A DNA stretch of 47,380 bases from a virus. The stretch is taken from the IMG/VR virus record IMGVR_UViG_3300035670_000355, positions 1 to 47,380 of that record, one strand, 5' to 3'. A model generated the notes under the pieces. That model did not search any database. It worked only from the letters and a program-made list of their open reading frames with translations, and had not been told where the DNA came from. The translations under genes were made by a program, and so were the position numbers. How positions within the stretch are numbered: the first letter of the stretch is position 1; every line of letters begins with the position of its first letter. Positions 1-7,492 of this stretch are shown piece by piece.

Positions 1-59
1 ATCAGCTTGCCCAGCTCGATGTGGCGGGCCTGCAGATCTTCGATGGTGATGGTTTGCAT
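1..59 (-). CDS. DGR variable protein, N-terminal fragment (cut by window edge)
   Basis: Only the first 19-20 codons are present (start codon complement 57-59); the gene runs off the left edge. The protein begins MQTITIEDLQARHIELGKLI, and bases 1-126 are identical to 47154-47279, which cover the start of the complete variable protein at 46754-47212 and the 3' end of the gene before it. By inference this is the N-terminus of another copy of the same family, possibly the same gene whose C-terminus is cut at the right edge. It lies just downstream of the 87-461 variable protein, with a 27-base spacer. Confidence 0.75.
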   Translation of the reverse strand, partial: MQTITIEDLQARHIELGKL

Positions 60-75
60 GTGGAACCTCAGTGAA

Positions 76-89
76 TGATCAAAGGATCA
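76..89 (-). repeat. Hairpin just downstream of VR (copy 1)
   Basis: TGATCAAAGGATCA forms a 5-bp stem with a 4-base loop a few bases beyond the 3' end of the variable repeat in coding orientation. An identical copy lies at 47229-47242 behind the right-hand variable repeat. DGR target sites such as BPP-1 carry a short-stem, 4-base-loop hairpin at this position that helps target recognition. Here the role is inferred from position; the stem is shorter than in the known cases. The variable repeat at 46765-46858 does not have it. Confidence 0.4.
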
Positions 90-461
90 AATGGGCAATC
101 TGCGGACGGCTCGGGCACGGAACTCGCTGCTCTTGGGGATGCTGCCCTGGTAGCCGTAGCCGAAGAACTGATACCAAGCCCAGGAGGACTCTTCCTCGTC
201 GTCATCGGGCTCGCAGGGCGTGTTGGACCAGTACGCGCGCTCCTGGAACTCGCTCTTGAAGTGCTTGAACAGCAGGGCCTGCTCGACGCGGTCGGGCAGA
301 TCGCCGCCGATGCTCTTGGCCCATTCGAGCTGGGCCTGCCAGGTGGCGCCGTCGTTGTCGCCCGGCAGCAGGATGAGGTGGTAGGCCTCACCGTTGGCGT
401 TGCCGATCAGGCCGGTGTAGAGCTCGCCTTCAGCGAGCGGGGGCTTGGGAATCACTTGCAT
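87..461 (-). CDS. DGR variable protein (C-type-lectin/DUF1566-like fold)
   Basis: A 124-aa protein with no signal peptide or membrane segment. The core LPDRVEQALLFKHF...AYWSNT matches the DUF1566/Lcl type of C-type-lectin fold, and the C-terminus SSWAWYQ...EFRARAVRRLPI is the variable repeat region. The last ~30 codons align with the template repeat at 46124-46217, differing only at template adenines. Its N-terminal part differs from the 46754-47212 protein, so it is a diverged paralogue. It follows rdgC in the leftward operon (38-bp gap). It presumably displays a hypervariable ligand-binding surface; the ligand is unknown and no tail-fibre domain is attached. Confidence 0.85.
   Translation of the reverse strand: MQVIPKPPLAEGELYTGLIGNANGEAYHLILLPGDNDGATWQAQLEWAKSIGGDLPDRVEQALLFKHFKSEFQERAYWSNTPCEPDDDEEESSWAWYQFFGYGYQGSIPKSSEFRARAVRRLPI
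95..188 (-). repeat. Variable repeat VR-a of the DGR
   Basis: A 94-bp segment homologous to the template repeat at 46124-46217. Thirteen substitutions are visible in the variable block, every one at a position that is adenine in the coding-strand template. The invariant 3' part (coding orientation), which encodes EFRARAVRRL, would be the initiation-of-mutagenic-homing (IMH) region. It forms the 3' end of the 87-461 gene. Confidence 0.9.
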
Positions 462-499
462 GGGATCTCCGTTGGTTGTTGATGGAGGTGGTTGGTGCC

Positions 500-1423
500 T
501 TAGGCAGGCTGTGAGATGACCGATTCGCCGCCAAGGGCGTCGAGAAGGTCGGGAATCAGTTGGCGAAGCTCGCCCGTGCTGATGGACGCGTCAGCCTCGA
601 AGGCCTCGGCCTGGTCAACGCGGCGGCCAGTGCGCTGCTCGGTGGACTCGAAGACCACATCAAGGAAGGCCAGCTTCTTGACCTGCAGGGCGTCGGTCAG
701 CATGAACGACACGCGGTCGCGCCAGGTCAGCGCCACACGGGTGGGCACCTTGCCGGCCTGGATGTGTTGTTTCACCTCTTCGGTGTCCAGCGGGTGGCGC
801 CCGTAGCGCACCACTGACCTCATCTCATCGGGCGACTTCAGCTCGCACTCGCGGTCCACGCTGAACTGGTAGGGCGGCTCGCCCGTGCCCAGCCAATGGG
901 CCATGGCCACCGCTGCGGATGTCTCGGTCTGGATCAGGCTGAGCGCCAGGCCGTCCATGGCCTTGACCAGCATCGACACCACCTCGTCGGCCTTGGCTTG
1001 GCTGCCGCAGTCGATGACCAGCAGGCGGGCCTTGGGGTCGATCCACACCCAGGTGCGGGACACTTTGGTGAAGGCCATCGGCAGCAGTTCCAGCAGAGCC
1101 TGCTCCTTGAGTTCCTTGGTCTGCCTGCGCCCCGGGCGGCGGCCGGTCTGCTGCTCGACCTGGTCGGCGATTTCCTCGGTGCGACGTTGCAGGGCGTCGG
1201 ATGGCACCTTGCGTGCCTCGGTCTGCAGGCGGGCGATCCACTGGCCACCGATGGCTTCGATCATTGCCGCGCCGTCTTCCAGGCGGGGAGGAACGAAGCC
1301 GGATGTCTTCTGTTGCGTGGGGCCGCAGGCCACGAAGGCAACGCGGGCCAGGTCTTCGCGGGCCTTGTCCAGGTCGGGCACCCAGGTGGGAGCGATGCGG
1401 TAGACGATCAGTTGCTTGAACAT
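500..1423 (-). CDS. rdgC: Recombination-associated protein RdgC
   Basis: A 307-aa protein, close to the ~303 aa of bacterial RdgC. It opens MFKQLIVYRIAPTW and has family-typical stretches such as FVPPRLEDG and the C-terminal LTWRDRVSFMLTDALQVKKL. RdgC forms a DNA-encircling ring that binds dsDNA and restrains RecA-type recombination. Next to the phage Bet annealase and exonuclease it probably tunes recombination or protects phage DNA ends (inference). It is in the leftward operon; the 126-aa zinc-finger gene lies immediately upstream with a 2-bp gap. Confidence 0.9.
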   Translation of the reverse strand: MFKQLIVYRIAPTWVPDLDKAREDLARVAFVACGPTQQKTSGFVPPRLEDGAAMIEAIGGQWIARLQTEARKVPSDALQRRTEEIADQVEQQTGRRPGRRQTKELKEQALLELLPMAFTKVSRTWVWIDPKARLLVIDCGSQAKADEVVSMLVKAMDGLALSLIQTETSAAVAMAHWLGTGEPPYQFSVDRECELKSPDEMRSVVRYGRHPLDTEEVKQHIQAGKVPTRVALTWRDRVSFMLTDALQVKKLAFLDVVFESTEQRTGRRVDQAEAFEADASISTGELRQLIPDLLDALGGESVISQPA

Positions 1424-1425
1424 GC

Positions 1426-1806
1426 TCAGTCTTTCTTGATCGGGTTTTGATCTTTGAAGCGCTCAATGGCTTCAGGCCAAGGGGTTCCGGCTTCGACGCA
1501 GTTGGCGATCAGGTAGCGTTGCAACCAGGTCAGGTCCTTCCACAGGCAGCAATGCGCCGCGGCATGGGTGTCGACGTGATCGGTCAGGCAGACGGGGCAC
1601 TTGTTGCGAAGGTCTGCTTCCTCTGCATCTTTCCCCTGACAGCAATCCAAGGCCTCTTGTTCCCATTCGTGCTCGTCGCCGCAAATGGGGCAGATGTAGA
1701 CGGGGTCCAGGCGTGTGTAGATGCGATCACGCTGGCTGGGCGGGGTATCTGCCAGTTCTTGAAAACGCTTCAGGCCGCTGACTGTTGCTGGGCTGAGATC
1801 TGCCAT
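1426..1806 (-). CDS. Small Cys-rich (zinc-binding) phage protein
   Basis: A 126-aa protein starting MADLSPATVSGLKRFQ. It carries two CPxC knuckles (CPICGDEH and CPVCLTDH), each followed by a CC pair (DCCQ and HCCL), suggesting two zinc sites. The open frame continues further upstream, but the ATG at 1806 fits the start of recognisable protein. Function unknown. It lies between a KTSC gene and rdgC in the leftward recombination operon. Confidence 0.7.
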   Translation of the reverse strand: MADLSPATVSGLKRFQELADTPPSQRDRIYTRLDPVYICPICGDEHEWEQEALDCCQGKDAEEADLRNKCPVCLTDHVDTHAAAHCCLWKDLTWLQRYLIANCVEAGTPWPEAIERFKDQNPIKKD

Positions 1807-1894
1807 ATCGATTCCTTGATGAGGTTGGCGGGCTGGCGAACAAAGCGCGCCCTCTACTGCAACGAATTGATCTGATGCAGCCCGCCGAACTAGG

Positions 1895-2188
1895 TCAGGC
1901 CGCGACGACTTCAGCGTCAGGGCTGTACTTGCGGCTCGGGAGCTTCGAGATGTGCTCGCCGAAGTGGCGACCCAGGCTCTCGGCCATGAAGAAGGCGCAG
2001 GCCGTCTCGGGCTCGACGTCCGGGTACTCGTAGACGTTGCCAGCGCCACGGGTGAAGGTGACGGCCAGGGTCTTGGTTTCGTGGCTGTAGCCGATGGAGG
2101 CGATCTGGTTGGAGGTGACAGGCTGCAGGGCGATGGCCTGGCGCTGTTCGTTGGTGCAGTCGATGGCGGGGGTGTAGTCGCGGGGCAT
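1895..2188 (-). CDS. KTSC domain protein
   Basis: A 97-aa protein whose middle (SNQIASIGYSHETKTLAVTF...VYEYPDV) matches the KTSC domain found in small phage and bacterial proteins, sometimes linked to RNA- or lysyl-tRNA-synthetase-related proteins. A Shine-Dalgarno-like GGAG precedes the ATG. Exact role unknown. It is part of the leftward operon downstream of the exonuclease; the 153 bp between them hold no gene I can support. Confidence 0.75.
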   Translation of the reverse strand: MPRDYTPAIDCTNEQRQAIALQPVTSNQIASIGYSHETKTLAVTFTRGAGNVYEYPDVEPETACAFFMAESLGRHFGEHISKLPSRKYSPDAEVVAA

Positions 2189-2341
2189 GGTGGTTCTCCG
2201 TGGAGGATGTGAAGGGGGAGGCCGGCGCGTGGTGGCAGCACTCGGGAAACGCAGCCGTGCGGATGCTGGTGTTAGGTAACGAGGACTTCCAACCCCGCCG
2301 CACGCGATGCGACTGCCGATGCCGGCCTCCGAAACTGGTGT

Positions 2342-4078
2342 TCAGGCGGCCAGCAGTTCGCCGGCCTTGGCCTTGTTGATGTGGCGCACCAGGGCGTCAC
2401 AGATGCAGGGGAAGTCGCTTTCGCGGTAGAGAACCGCGCGCTTGTCCTTGCCGGACGCCTTGACCCCCAGCACTTCGGAGACGAAGGCCTCGGTCAGGGT
2501 GAAGCCCAGGCGCTCACCGATGGCGCCGAGCTTCAGGGTGGACGGTTCGCCAGCGGGGGCCGCGGCGGCGGCTTGCCCTGCACCCATTGCGCCGCCGCGC
2601 GGGCTCTCATTGGCAGCGGTGCCGCGGTCGGTAGCGTCGGCCGGCACCGAGGCCGGCTCTGCCTTCAAAACCTGTTGCGGTTGCTGCGCTTGGTGAATTC
2701 GGTTGGATTCGGCCTGCTCACGCTCCAGGCGCGCGGCCTCTTCGGCGCGGATGCGCTCGCGCTCGGCTTCAAGGCGTGCGGCCTCGGCCTGCTTGTGGTC
2801 GGCGATCCGGGACTTGACCAGCATCGTCAGGTCGTCGGGGGCCTTCAGCACGATGACCGGCGTGTCGGCGAACAGGAAGGCGTGCTCGCTGGCCAGGTCG
2901 CGCAGGGTGTTGAGGTTCAGCTGGATCTTGTCGGCGATCTCGTTGGCGCTGATCTTGGCGTGTGCCAGGGTGGTGTTCACCGCGTCGCGCAGGCTCTCGA
3001 CCGTGCGCTTGCCCTTGATGGCCCCGGCGAAGTCGGCCGGGATCGCGGGCATGTAGGGCTTGCCCAGGCGAGCGTTCAGGCTGGCGATGTGGGTGGCCAG
3101 GGCGCTGCGGCCTTCGGAGACGATCTCTTCGCGAATCTGCTCCTTGCGGGCCTTGACCAGCTTGTCCAGTTCCAGGCGGGTGCGCTTGGCCTCGGCCGCA
3201 ATGGTGTCGATCGCGTTGAACAGTTCCTCGATGCTGGCCGTTTGGCTCAGGGCGTGTTCCTTGGTGGCTTGCAGGCGGTCTTCAACGTCCCCGCACCACT
3301 TGACCACCTTCTCGGCATCTGCGAAGTCCTGGTCGGTTTCCAGCGTGCGGTTGATGGCCTTGAACACCGCCAGGGCGTGCTCCTTGTACTCGGCCAGGTT
3401 GCTGGACACCACCTTGCCAGTGACCTCGACCCGCAGGGCAGGGAGGTTCTCAGGGGTGCGGCCGATGGCCTTGACCTCGACGGCCTGGGGGACGTAGTTG
3501 GCAACGTCTTGGGCCAGGACTTCCCAGCCGGCCAGGATCTTGGCGCGGAGTTCCAGGTCAGGGTAGTACCAGCAGTGGCGCTCTTCGACCAGCTGGTCGC
3601 CGTTCCACTTGGATGCCATGAACAGGATGCGGCCGGCGCCGGAAACGTGCAGTTGCTGCTCCAGTTGGGCCCGATAGTGCGACGGCAACTCGTGACCCTT
3701 GATGTCCGCGTGCATGACGTCGCGCAGGCTGTTTGAGAGGGTTTTGTGCTCGAAGCCCACGTCGTACATCAGCGTGAGCCCGTCAAACGAGGCCGACAGC
3801 TTCCCGTTGACACCCGTCACGGGGTACAGGTCTTCGCCGATGATCTCTTCGGCCAGCGGGCGGGCCAGGGCCTCGAATCGGTGGCCAGCGTCGAAGATCG
3901 ACTGGGTTTCAGCCGACACCTCGGCAGTGATGCCGGTGGCCAGTTCGCGGATGAGGGCGTCGCGGGTCTTGTAGGGGCTGCAGCCCATCATGGCCGGCGC
4001 ATCGCTGGCGTTGAAGTGCTGGGCTCGGTGGGCAAGCCATTCGGGGCTGCCTTGTACCAAGTTGACGAGTTGCATCAT
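2342..4078 (-). CDS. YqaJ-type viral exonuclease with long C-terminal extension
   Basis: A 578-aa protein. The N-terminal third is a YqaJ/lambda-exonuclease-type PD-(D/E)xK nuclease: GSPEWLAHR at the start, SFDGLT supplying the acidic residue and FEHKT the ExK pair. The middle is helical (about residues 240-330). Residues ~415-480 form a charged coiled coil (EAERERIRAEEAARLEREQ), followed by an Ala/Pro-rich linker and a C-terminal domain. It would resect dsDNA ends to give 3' tails for the Bet annealase encoded just upstream. The start overlaps the bet stop (ATGATG), indicating coupling. The family is usually shorter; the C-terminal half is an extension of unknown role. Confidence 0.85.
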   Translation of the reverse strand: MMQLVNLVQGSPEWLAHRAQHFNASDAPAMMGCSPYKTRDALIRELATGITAEVSAETQSIFDAGHRFEALARPLAEEIIGEDLYPVTGVNGKLSASFDGLTLMYDVGFEHKTLSNSLRDVMHADIKGHELPSHYRAQLEQQLHVSGAGRILFMASKWNGDQLVEERHCWYYPDLELRAKILAGWEVLAQDVANYVPQAVEVKAIGRTPENLPALRVEVTGKVVSSNLAEYKEHALAVFKAINRTLETDQDFADAEKVVKWCGDVEDRLQATKEHALSQTASIEELFNAIDTIAAEAKRTRLELDKLVKARKEQIREEIVSEGRSALATHIASLNARLGKPYMPAIPADFAGAIKGKRTVESLRDAVNTTLAHAKISANEIADKIQLNLNTLRDLASEHAFLFADTPVIVLKAPDDLTMLVKSRIADHKQAEAARLEAERERIRAEEAARLEREQAESNRIHQAQQPQQVLKAEPASVPADATDRGTAANESPRGGAMGAGQAAAAAPAGEPSTLKLGAIGERLGFTLTEAFVSEVLGVKASGKDKRAVLYRESDFPCICDALVRHINKAKAGELLAA

Positions 4079-4926
4079 TGGGCTCCGTGTTCGGTGTTGG
4101 GGGTGACGTCGGTGGCGTCGGCCGTCTTCAGGCCCTTGATGCGGGCCTCTTGCTGGGTGGTGAGCTCGCCCTTGGTCTTGGCCATGGCGAGGATGTCGGC
4201 TGGCGACTTGATGCCGGAGGCAACCGCCTTCGCCCAGCGGCTGAACTGCGCCTCGAAGGCGTCATCGGGCCAGGTCACGCGCTGCACCGGCTCGGCTTCC
4301 TGCCGTGGCTGGCTGCTCTGCACAACCTCGCCTGCGTCGTCCAGCGACTTGCCCATCATTTCGTCGGCGGTAGGTGCGCTCCCAACCTCGGGGAAGGCCT
4401 TGCGCAGAGCCTGTGCCTCGGCGCACTTGGCCAGCTGACCGTAAGGACGCTTGGTCCACATGGCGTTCGGCGCAATGGACTTCTCCTTGCCGCCCTTGAC
4501 TGCGTAGTTCTCCTTCCAGAGCTCTTTCGCGGTGAAGTCGACCACCTCGCCGGTCTGGAGGCGGCGCTTGACGGTGACGCGACACCAAGCGGGGAAGGTG
4601 ATGGTCTGGCCGCCGATCTCTTCGGTGATGTCGGGCCCAAATTCGGGCTCTGACACGCCGGCGCAACCGCTGCGGGCGGCCTGGGTGCGATACAGGCCGA
4701 TGCCAGGCATGACCACATCACGCATGGACCCGCTCTTGCTGTCCCACATGGGGACGATGTGCACGGGCTTCTGCATGGCATCCAGGCTGGCGGCCTTGCA
4801 GTAACTCATGACCAGCTTGATAGATGCCGGTGAGGCGCCGGGATACAGGCTGTTTTGCAGGGTGTGCATGACCTCTTCTTCGGTCATGGCAACCGCGCGG
4901 TTTTCAGCCGACACGAGTGCATTCAT
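4075..4926 (-). CDS. bet: Phage recombination protein Bet/RecT (ssDNA annealase)
   Basis: A 283-aa annealase of the lambda Bet/RecT family. Typical stretches are MSYCKAASLDAMQKPVHIVPMW, MPGIGLYR and YGQLAKCAEAQALRKAFPE. It anneals complementary single strands made by the neighbouring exonuclease during phage recombination. The start at 4926 has an upstream GGAG and gives the normal N-terminus; the frame stays open further upstream, but that part is not protein-like. The C-terminal ~80 residues are a variable tail. Confidence 0.92.
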   Translation of the reverse strand: MNALVSAENRAVAMTEEEVMHTLQNSLYPGASPASIKLVMSYCKAASLDAMQKPVHIVPMWDSKSGSMRDVVMPGIGLYRTQAARSGCAGVSEPEFGPDITEEIGGQTITFPAWCRVTVKRRLQTGEVVDFTAKELWKENYAVKGGKEKSIAPNAMWTKRPYGQLAKCAEAQALRKAFPEVGSAPTADEMMGKSLDDAGEVVQSSQPRQEAEPVQRVTWPDDAFEAQFSRWAKAVASGIKSPADILAMAKTKGELTTQQEARIKGLKTADATDVTPNTEHGAQ

Positions 4927-4946
4927 GTTCAGGATCTCCGTGGAGT

Positions 4947-5231
4947 TCAGTGCTTGTCGCCGAACAGGCGGGCAACGCCAGTCCAGTCGATGCCAAGGCG
5001 TTCGGTGGCGATGCCCCAAAGGGCCATGACCAGGCACAGGGCGATGAGGATGACCAAGCCGATGCCGATGCGCTCCCAGCCTTCGGAAAGGTTGCGCTGG
5101 GTGTCTTCCCAGTCGTGGTGGGCCTGCGAGTCGGCGGTGTAAGGGCCTTCAATCACCCCAGGGGCAGTGAAGTGGCGGTGCAGCTCATGCCCGCGGGCCT
5201 GGAACTGGACGACGTTGGACGTCTGTTGCAT
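4947..5231 (-). CDS. Small membrane protein
   Basis: A 94-aa protein starting MQQTSNVVQFQARG, with a good GGAG 7 bp before the ATG. Residues ~63-80 (GIGLVILIALCLVMALWG) form one transmembrane segment, preceded by a polar N-terminus and followed by a short tail. Function unknown. It sits between two other small genes and bet in the leftward early operon. Confidence 0.7.
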   Translation of the reverse strand: MQQTSNVVQFQARGHELHRHFTAPGVIEGPYTADSQAHHDWEDTQRNLSEGWERIGIGLVILIALCLVMALWGIATERLGIDWTGVARLFGDKH

Positions 5232-5241
5232 GTCGACTCCT

Positions 5242-5355
5242 TCAAACCGGCCAGTGAAGGCCGGCTTGGTCACGCTTGTGGAAGTGGTTGACGATCACCA
5301 GGGCGATGCCGGTGGAGCCGATCAGGACGGCAGCAAGGACCAGAGGGGCGGTCAT
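5242..5355 (-). CDS. 37-aa single-pass membrane peptide
   Basis: A very short gene: MTAPLVLAAVLIGS..., with one hydrophobic helix covering residues ~4-23 and a basic tail. Its ATG overlaps the stop of the gene before it by 4 bp (ATGA), which supports translation by coupling. It is the second small membrane protein in a row. Function unknown; early phage membrane peptides often affect the host envelope, but that is only a possibility here. Confidence 0.55.
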   Translation of the reverse strand: MTAPLVLAAVLIGSTGIALVIVNHFHKRDQAGLHWPV

Positions 5356-5696
5356 GCGCGGCCCTCCGCCTTGTCAATCACGGCCTTGACGACATCGGCC
5401 CACACGCGGAAGGGCATGGGCACGCTCTCAAGCGCACCAGCCGGGCCGAGGCTCATGATGTTGTCCAAGGTGGTCTTGAGCACTTCAAGCATGTCTGGCG
5501 AAGCAGCCATCAGCAGCTTGTTGGCGGCGTTCTCGGCCAAGACGTCCTTGTAGTCAGCCTCCATGAAGCCGAACGTCTCGCCGTCCGGACTCAAGATGGT
5601 GTGAACCGTGTGGAGTTCGGGGCGCGGGTTCGCCGGGCGCAGCGTGTAATCGCCGTCCCACTCCCACGGGCCAGGGGTGTGCTTTGCGGTGTTCAT
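5352..5696 (-). CDS. Conserved small phage protein (HTPGPW family)
   Basis: A 114-aa protein opening MNTAKHTPGPWEW. It has a middle ANKLLMAASPDMLEVL that matches a very common family of early phage proteins (HTPGPW...NA.L.AAAPELLEAL). No biochemical function is known for the family. Its ATG overlaps the stop of the upstream 56-aa gene (ATGA). Confidence 0.75.
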   Translation of the reverse strand: MNTAKHTPGPWEWDGDYTLRPANPRPELHTVHTILSPDGETFGFMEADYKDVLAENAANKLLMAASPDMLEVLKTTLDNIMSLGPAGALESVPMPFRVWADVVKAVIDKAEGRA

Positions 5697-5863
5697 GCCT
5701 GAATCACCCAGGCCACCGAAGCGGCATTGATGTGGCGGACCTCGCCGGTGGACAGCACGCGAACGCGCAGCGTGCCCAACTTCGGGTAGTCGTTCAAGAC
5801 TTCGGCGAGCTTGTGGGTCAGGCCACCACCAGGGGCGGCGTAGCGGGCGCTCACGATCAACAT
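5693..5863 (-). CDS. 56-aa hypothetical protein
   Basis: A short frame beginning MLIVSARYAAPGGGLTHKLAE and ending VAWVIQA. Its stop overlaps the next start by 4 bp (ATGA), and it fills the gap between two supported genes in the leftward operon. No recognised domain; moderately basic, with no membrane segment. The operon spacing is the main evidence. Confidence 0.55.
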   Translation of the reverse strand: MLIVSARYAAPGGGLTHKLAEVLNDYPKLGTLRVRVLSTGEVRHINAASVAWVIQA

Positions 5864-5873
5864 GGCGGCCCCC

Positions 5874-6098
5874 TCAGTGCGCCAGCGCTGCGTGGTCTTC
5901 AGCAGCGTGGGCGTGGGAGTGGCGAAAGCGGATGTTCTTCAGGCCGTCGCGGGCCTCGTTCAGAACCGTGGCGTTCGGGTCGAAGGGGATGCCAACGCCG
6001 CCCTGTTCGGCAACGTGCTGATGCATCTCAACGTAGGTGAGCGCCTGTTCCAGCACGTCAGCCAGTGCGGCAAGATCCTGCTTGAGCTTCTGATCCAT
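5874..6098 (-). CDS. First gene of the leftward operon, 74-aa hypothetical
   Basis: The protein starts MDQKLKQDLAALADVLEQAL, is mostly helical and ends in a His/Ala-rich tail. The start at 6098 has a GGAG 6-7 bp upstream and lies ~35 bp downstream of the predicted PL -10 box, so this is the promoter-proximal early gene. Function unknown. Confidence 0.65.
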   Translation of the reverse strand: MDQKLKQDLAALADVLEQALTYVEMHQHVAEQGGVGIPFDPNATVLNEARDGLKNIRFRHSHAHAAEDHAALAH

Positions 6099-6132
6099 CG
6101 TGTTCTCCTGCTGGGGGTGTGTCGATGGATTA

Positions 6133-6161
6133 ATAGTAGTGGCGCTACTCTGATGTGTCAA
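6133..6161 (-). promoter_or_regulatory. Leftward early promoter PL
   Basis: Read on the minus strand: TTGACA, a 17-bp spacer, then TACTAT. This has exactly the same hexamers and spacing as the rightward promoter at 9099-9127, and the operator palindrome lies inside the spacer in both. It would drive the 6.1-0 kb recombination operon and be shut off by the CI-like repressor. Confidence 0.88.
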
Positions 6162-6184
6162 TAGCGCCGCTAGCGCATGCGCTA
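6136..6184. promoter_or_regulatory. Left operator cluster (OL)
   Basis: Three palindrome-like sites: GTAGTGGCGCTAC (6136-6148), ATAGCGCCGCTAG (6161-6173) and the perfect TAGCGCATGCGCTA (6171-6184). They share the TAGCGC/GCGCTA core with the sites at 9062-9125 around the repressor-cro intergenic region. By analogy with lambda OL, the CI-like and Cro-like proteins should bind here. Confidence 0.8.
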
Positions 6185-6226
6185 TTTATTTTGTAACAAC
6201 GCCTTCGGGCCAAGTGGAGAGTTACC

Positions 6227-6811
6227 GTGATCAACGCTGAAATGTCTTCAGGCCATAGGTCCGGGGGTTGGGTTCGCCGCTGGCGCGTGCGCGGCTTGCT
6301 GTCAGCCATCGCCTTGTGCGGCTGGGGGTGGGGCGCGCAGGCTGCGCCATGGAAGCTGGAGCAGCGAACTGATGCAATCACCGACGATGTGGTGAAGTAC
6401 GCGTCAATTCAGTCGCGTAGCGGGGACACTGCCACGATCATCCGAAAGAGTGGTGGTGAGGTCTGGATGTACGTGCGCCTTCGCCCAGCGGCGCTTTTCT
6501 CCACCGAGCAGAGGCTCGCCGCGCGCGTGGACAAGCACGAGGCTTACTCGTGGAGTAAGCGTGAAGACGACGCAATGAAAGGCATCCTTCCACCGTCCTT
6601 CGATTGGAGTCCGAGTCTCATCGGTGTCAGGTTGTGGCACGGCAAGGCCGAAGAAGGGTGCGGATTCGTTGGGCAACTGGCCAAGGGCAGATTGCTAGTC
6701 GTCCGACACTATCCGCAGGAGGCCACCGTGCAAGATGTGATGTTCGACTTGCCGAAGGATTCCGGGCCCTTGATGCGGTCGCTTGATTTACGGCCGTCGG
6801 ATTGCCGCTGA
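6227..6811 (+). CDS. Secreted/periplasmic hypothetical protein
   Basis: A 194-aa protein. The N-terminus has a basic stretch (RRWRVR), a hydrophobic core and an AQA/AP cleavage site near residue 40, a typical signal peptide with a long n-region. A GGAG-like sequence precedes the GTG at 6227; an ATG at 6242 is an alternative start. Two cysteines (EEGCGF and the C-terminal DCR) could form a disulfide. It is transcribed away from PL and converges with the 6881-7450 gene. A lysogenic-conversion role is possible from its place in the immunity region, but unproven. Confidence 0.65.
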   Translation: MINAEMSSGHRSGGWVRRWRVRGLLSAIALCGWGWGAQAAPWKLEQRTDAITDDVVKYASIQSRSGDTATIIRKSGGEVWMYVRLRPAALFSTEQRLAARVDKHEAYSWSKREDDAMKGILPPSFDWSPSLIGVRLWHGKAEEGCGFVGQLAKGRLLVVRHYPQEATVQDVMFDLPKDSGPLMRSLDLRPSDCR

Positions 6812-6832
6812 CACTTGCCAACAAGCGGACAA

Positions 6833-6862
6833 CAAAAAGCCCGCCACAGAGGGCGGGCCTGC
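6833..6862 (-). terminator. Rho-independent terminator of the immunity operon
   Basis: On the minus strand a GCCCGCC...GGCGGGC stem is followed by a T-run (complement of AAAAAGCCCGCC at 6836-6847). It lies 19 bp beyond the end of the 6881-7450 gene, in the convergent gap with the 6227-6811 gene. Confidence 0.85.
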
Positions 6863-6880
6863 TGGGCTCAGGGCCCAGAC

Positions 6881-7450
6881 TCAAGCCGACTTGCGTCGAG
6901 AACCCGGCGATTGTGCGGCAAGGGTTGCCGCGTCGAAGCTGACGAAGTGCATCAGCCGATGCTGCAACCAGGTCAGGTGAACGATGGGCCCGTTGTCGCC
7001 CAGGTTCAACTGGTTCTGACAGTGGGCCACCAGGGCGTGCAGAGTGGCAGGTTCGGTGACTTCGATTTCGATCAGCTTGGCGGCCATCTCGTCACAGGTG
7101 GTGGGGCTCCAGTGCTCCCCGGCACGCTCAAACTCGGCTCGCAGCTTTCGGAAGCTGGCGGCTAGTTCGCCGTGGCGTTTCGCGACCGCTGCAGGGTTGA
7201 AAACCAGAGGGATCAGCGAGAGCAGGGCGGTGAACGCCGCCGCCAACTTCCCCAACCCTTCGGAGTCGCCAAGCAGCGACGCGACGGCAGATGTCGCAGA
7301 TAGGGCCGTGATGATGGCTATGCCCTTGTCTACCTGATCAAAGAACCTCTCACGCAGGAGGTGGTAGACGATCGACAGCCGAACCTTGTAGAGCAGCGAC
7401 GAACGCCTTTTCCAGCAGTGGTCAGCAATTGCGTTTTCAGCTTCTGTCAT
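6881..7450 (-). CDS. Two-TM membrane protein (SLATT-like)
   Basis: A 189-aa protein with two adjacent hydrophobic helices at residues ~44-62 and ~68-85. A helical segment follows (AVAKRHGELAASFRKLRAEFE) of the sort seen in SLATT-type membrane effectors. It is the last gene of the leftward immunity cluster and is preceded by a CTCCTAGCATGG element (see the motif feature) and a Shine-Dalgarno. SLATT proteins are often defence-related effectors, so superinfection exclusion is a reasonable guess, not a demonstrated role. Confidence 0.6.
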   Translation of the reverse strand: MTEAENAIADHCWKRRSSLLYKVRLSIVYHLLRERFFDQVDKGIAIITALSATSAVASLLGDSEGLGKLAAAFTALLSLIPLVFNPAAVAKRHGELAASFRKLRAEFERAGEHWSPTTCDEMAAKLIEIEVTEPATLHALVAHCQNQLNLGDNGPIVHLTWLQHRLMHFVSFDAATLAAQSPGSRRKSA

Positions 7451-7479
7451 GGCGGGGCCTTCAGGATGGGTAAAGGGCC

Positions 7480-7491
7480 ATGCTAGGAGCG
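7480..7491 (-). promoter_or_regulatory. TAGCAT motif before 6881-7450 gene
   Basis: On the minus strand CTCCTAGCATGG lies in the gap between the 60-aa Pro-rich gene and the membrane protein, 29 bp before its ATG. It matches the motif found before several late genes on the plus strand (consensus TYCNTAGCAT). This is a candidate -10-like element or regulator site. Confidence 0.45.
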
Positions 7492-7492
7492 G

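Noticed and set aside
1-126. Direct terminal redundancy of the genome
   Set aside because: The match to 47154-47279 is exact, but the sequences differ beyond it inside a variable repeat, so they are two paralogous loci, not the two ends of a redundant genome.
2381-3736. Long plus-strand open frame across the exonuclease gene
   Set aside because: Composition is an antisense shadow of a GC-rich gene; the minus-strand protein has clear nuclease motifs.
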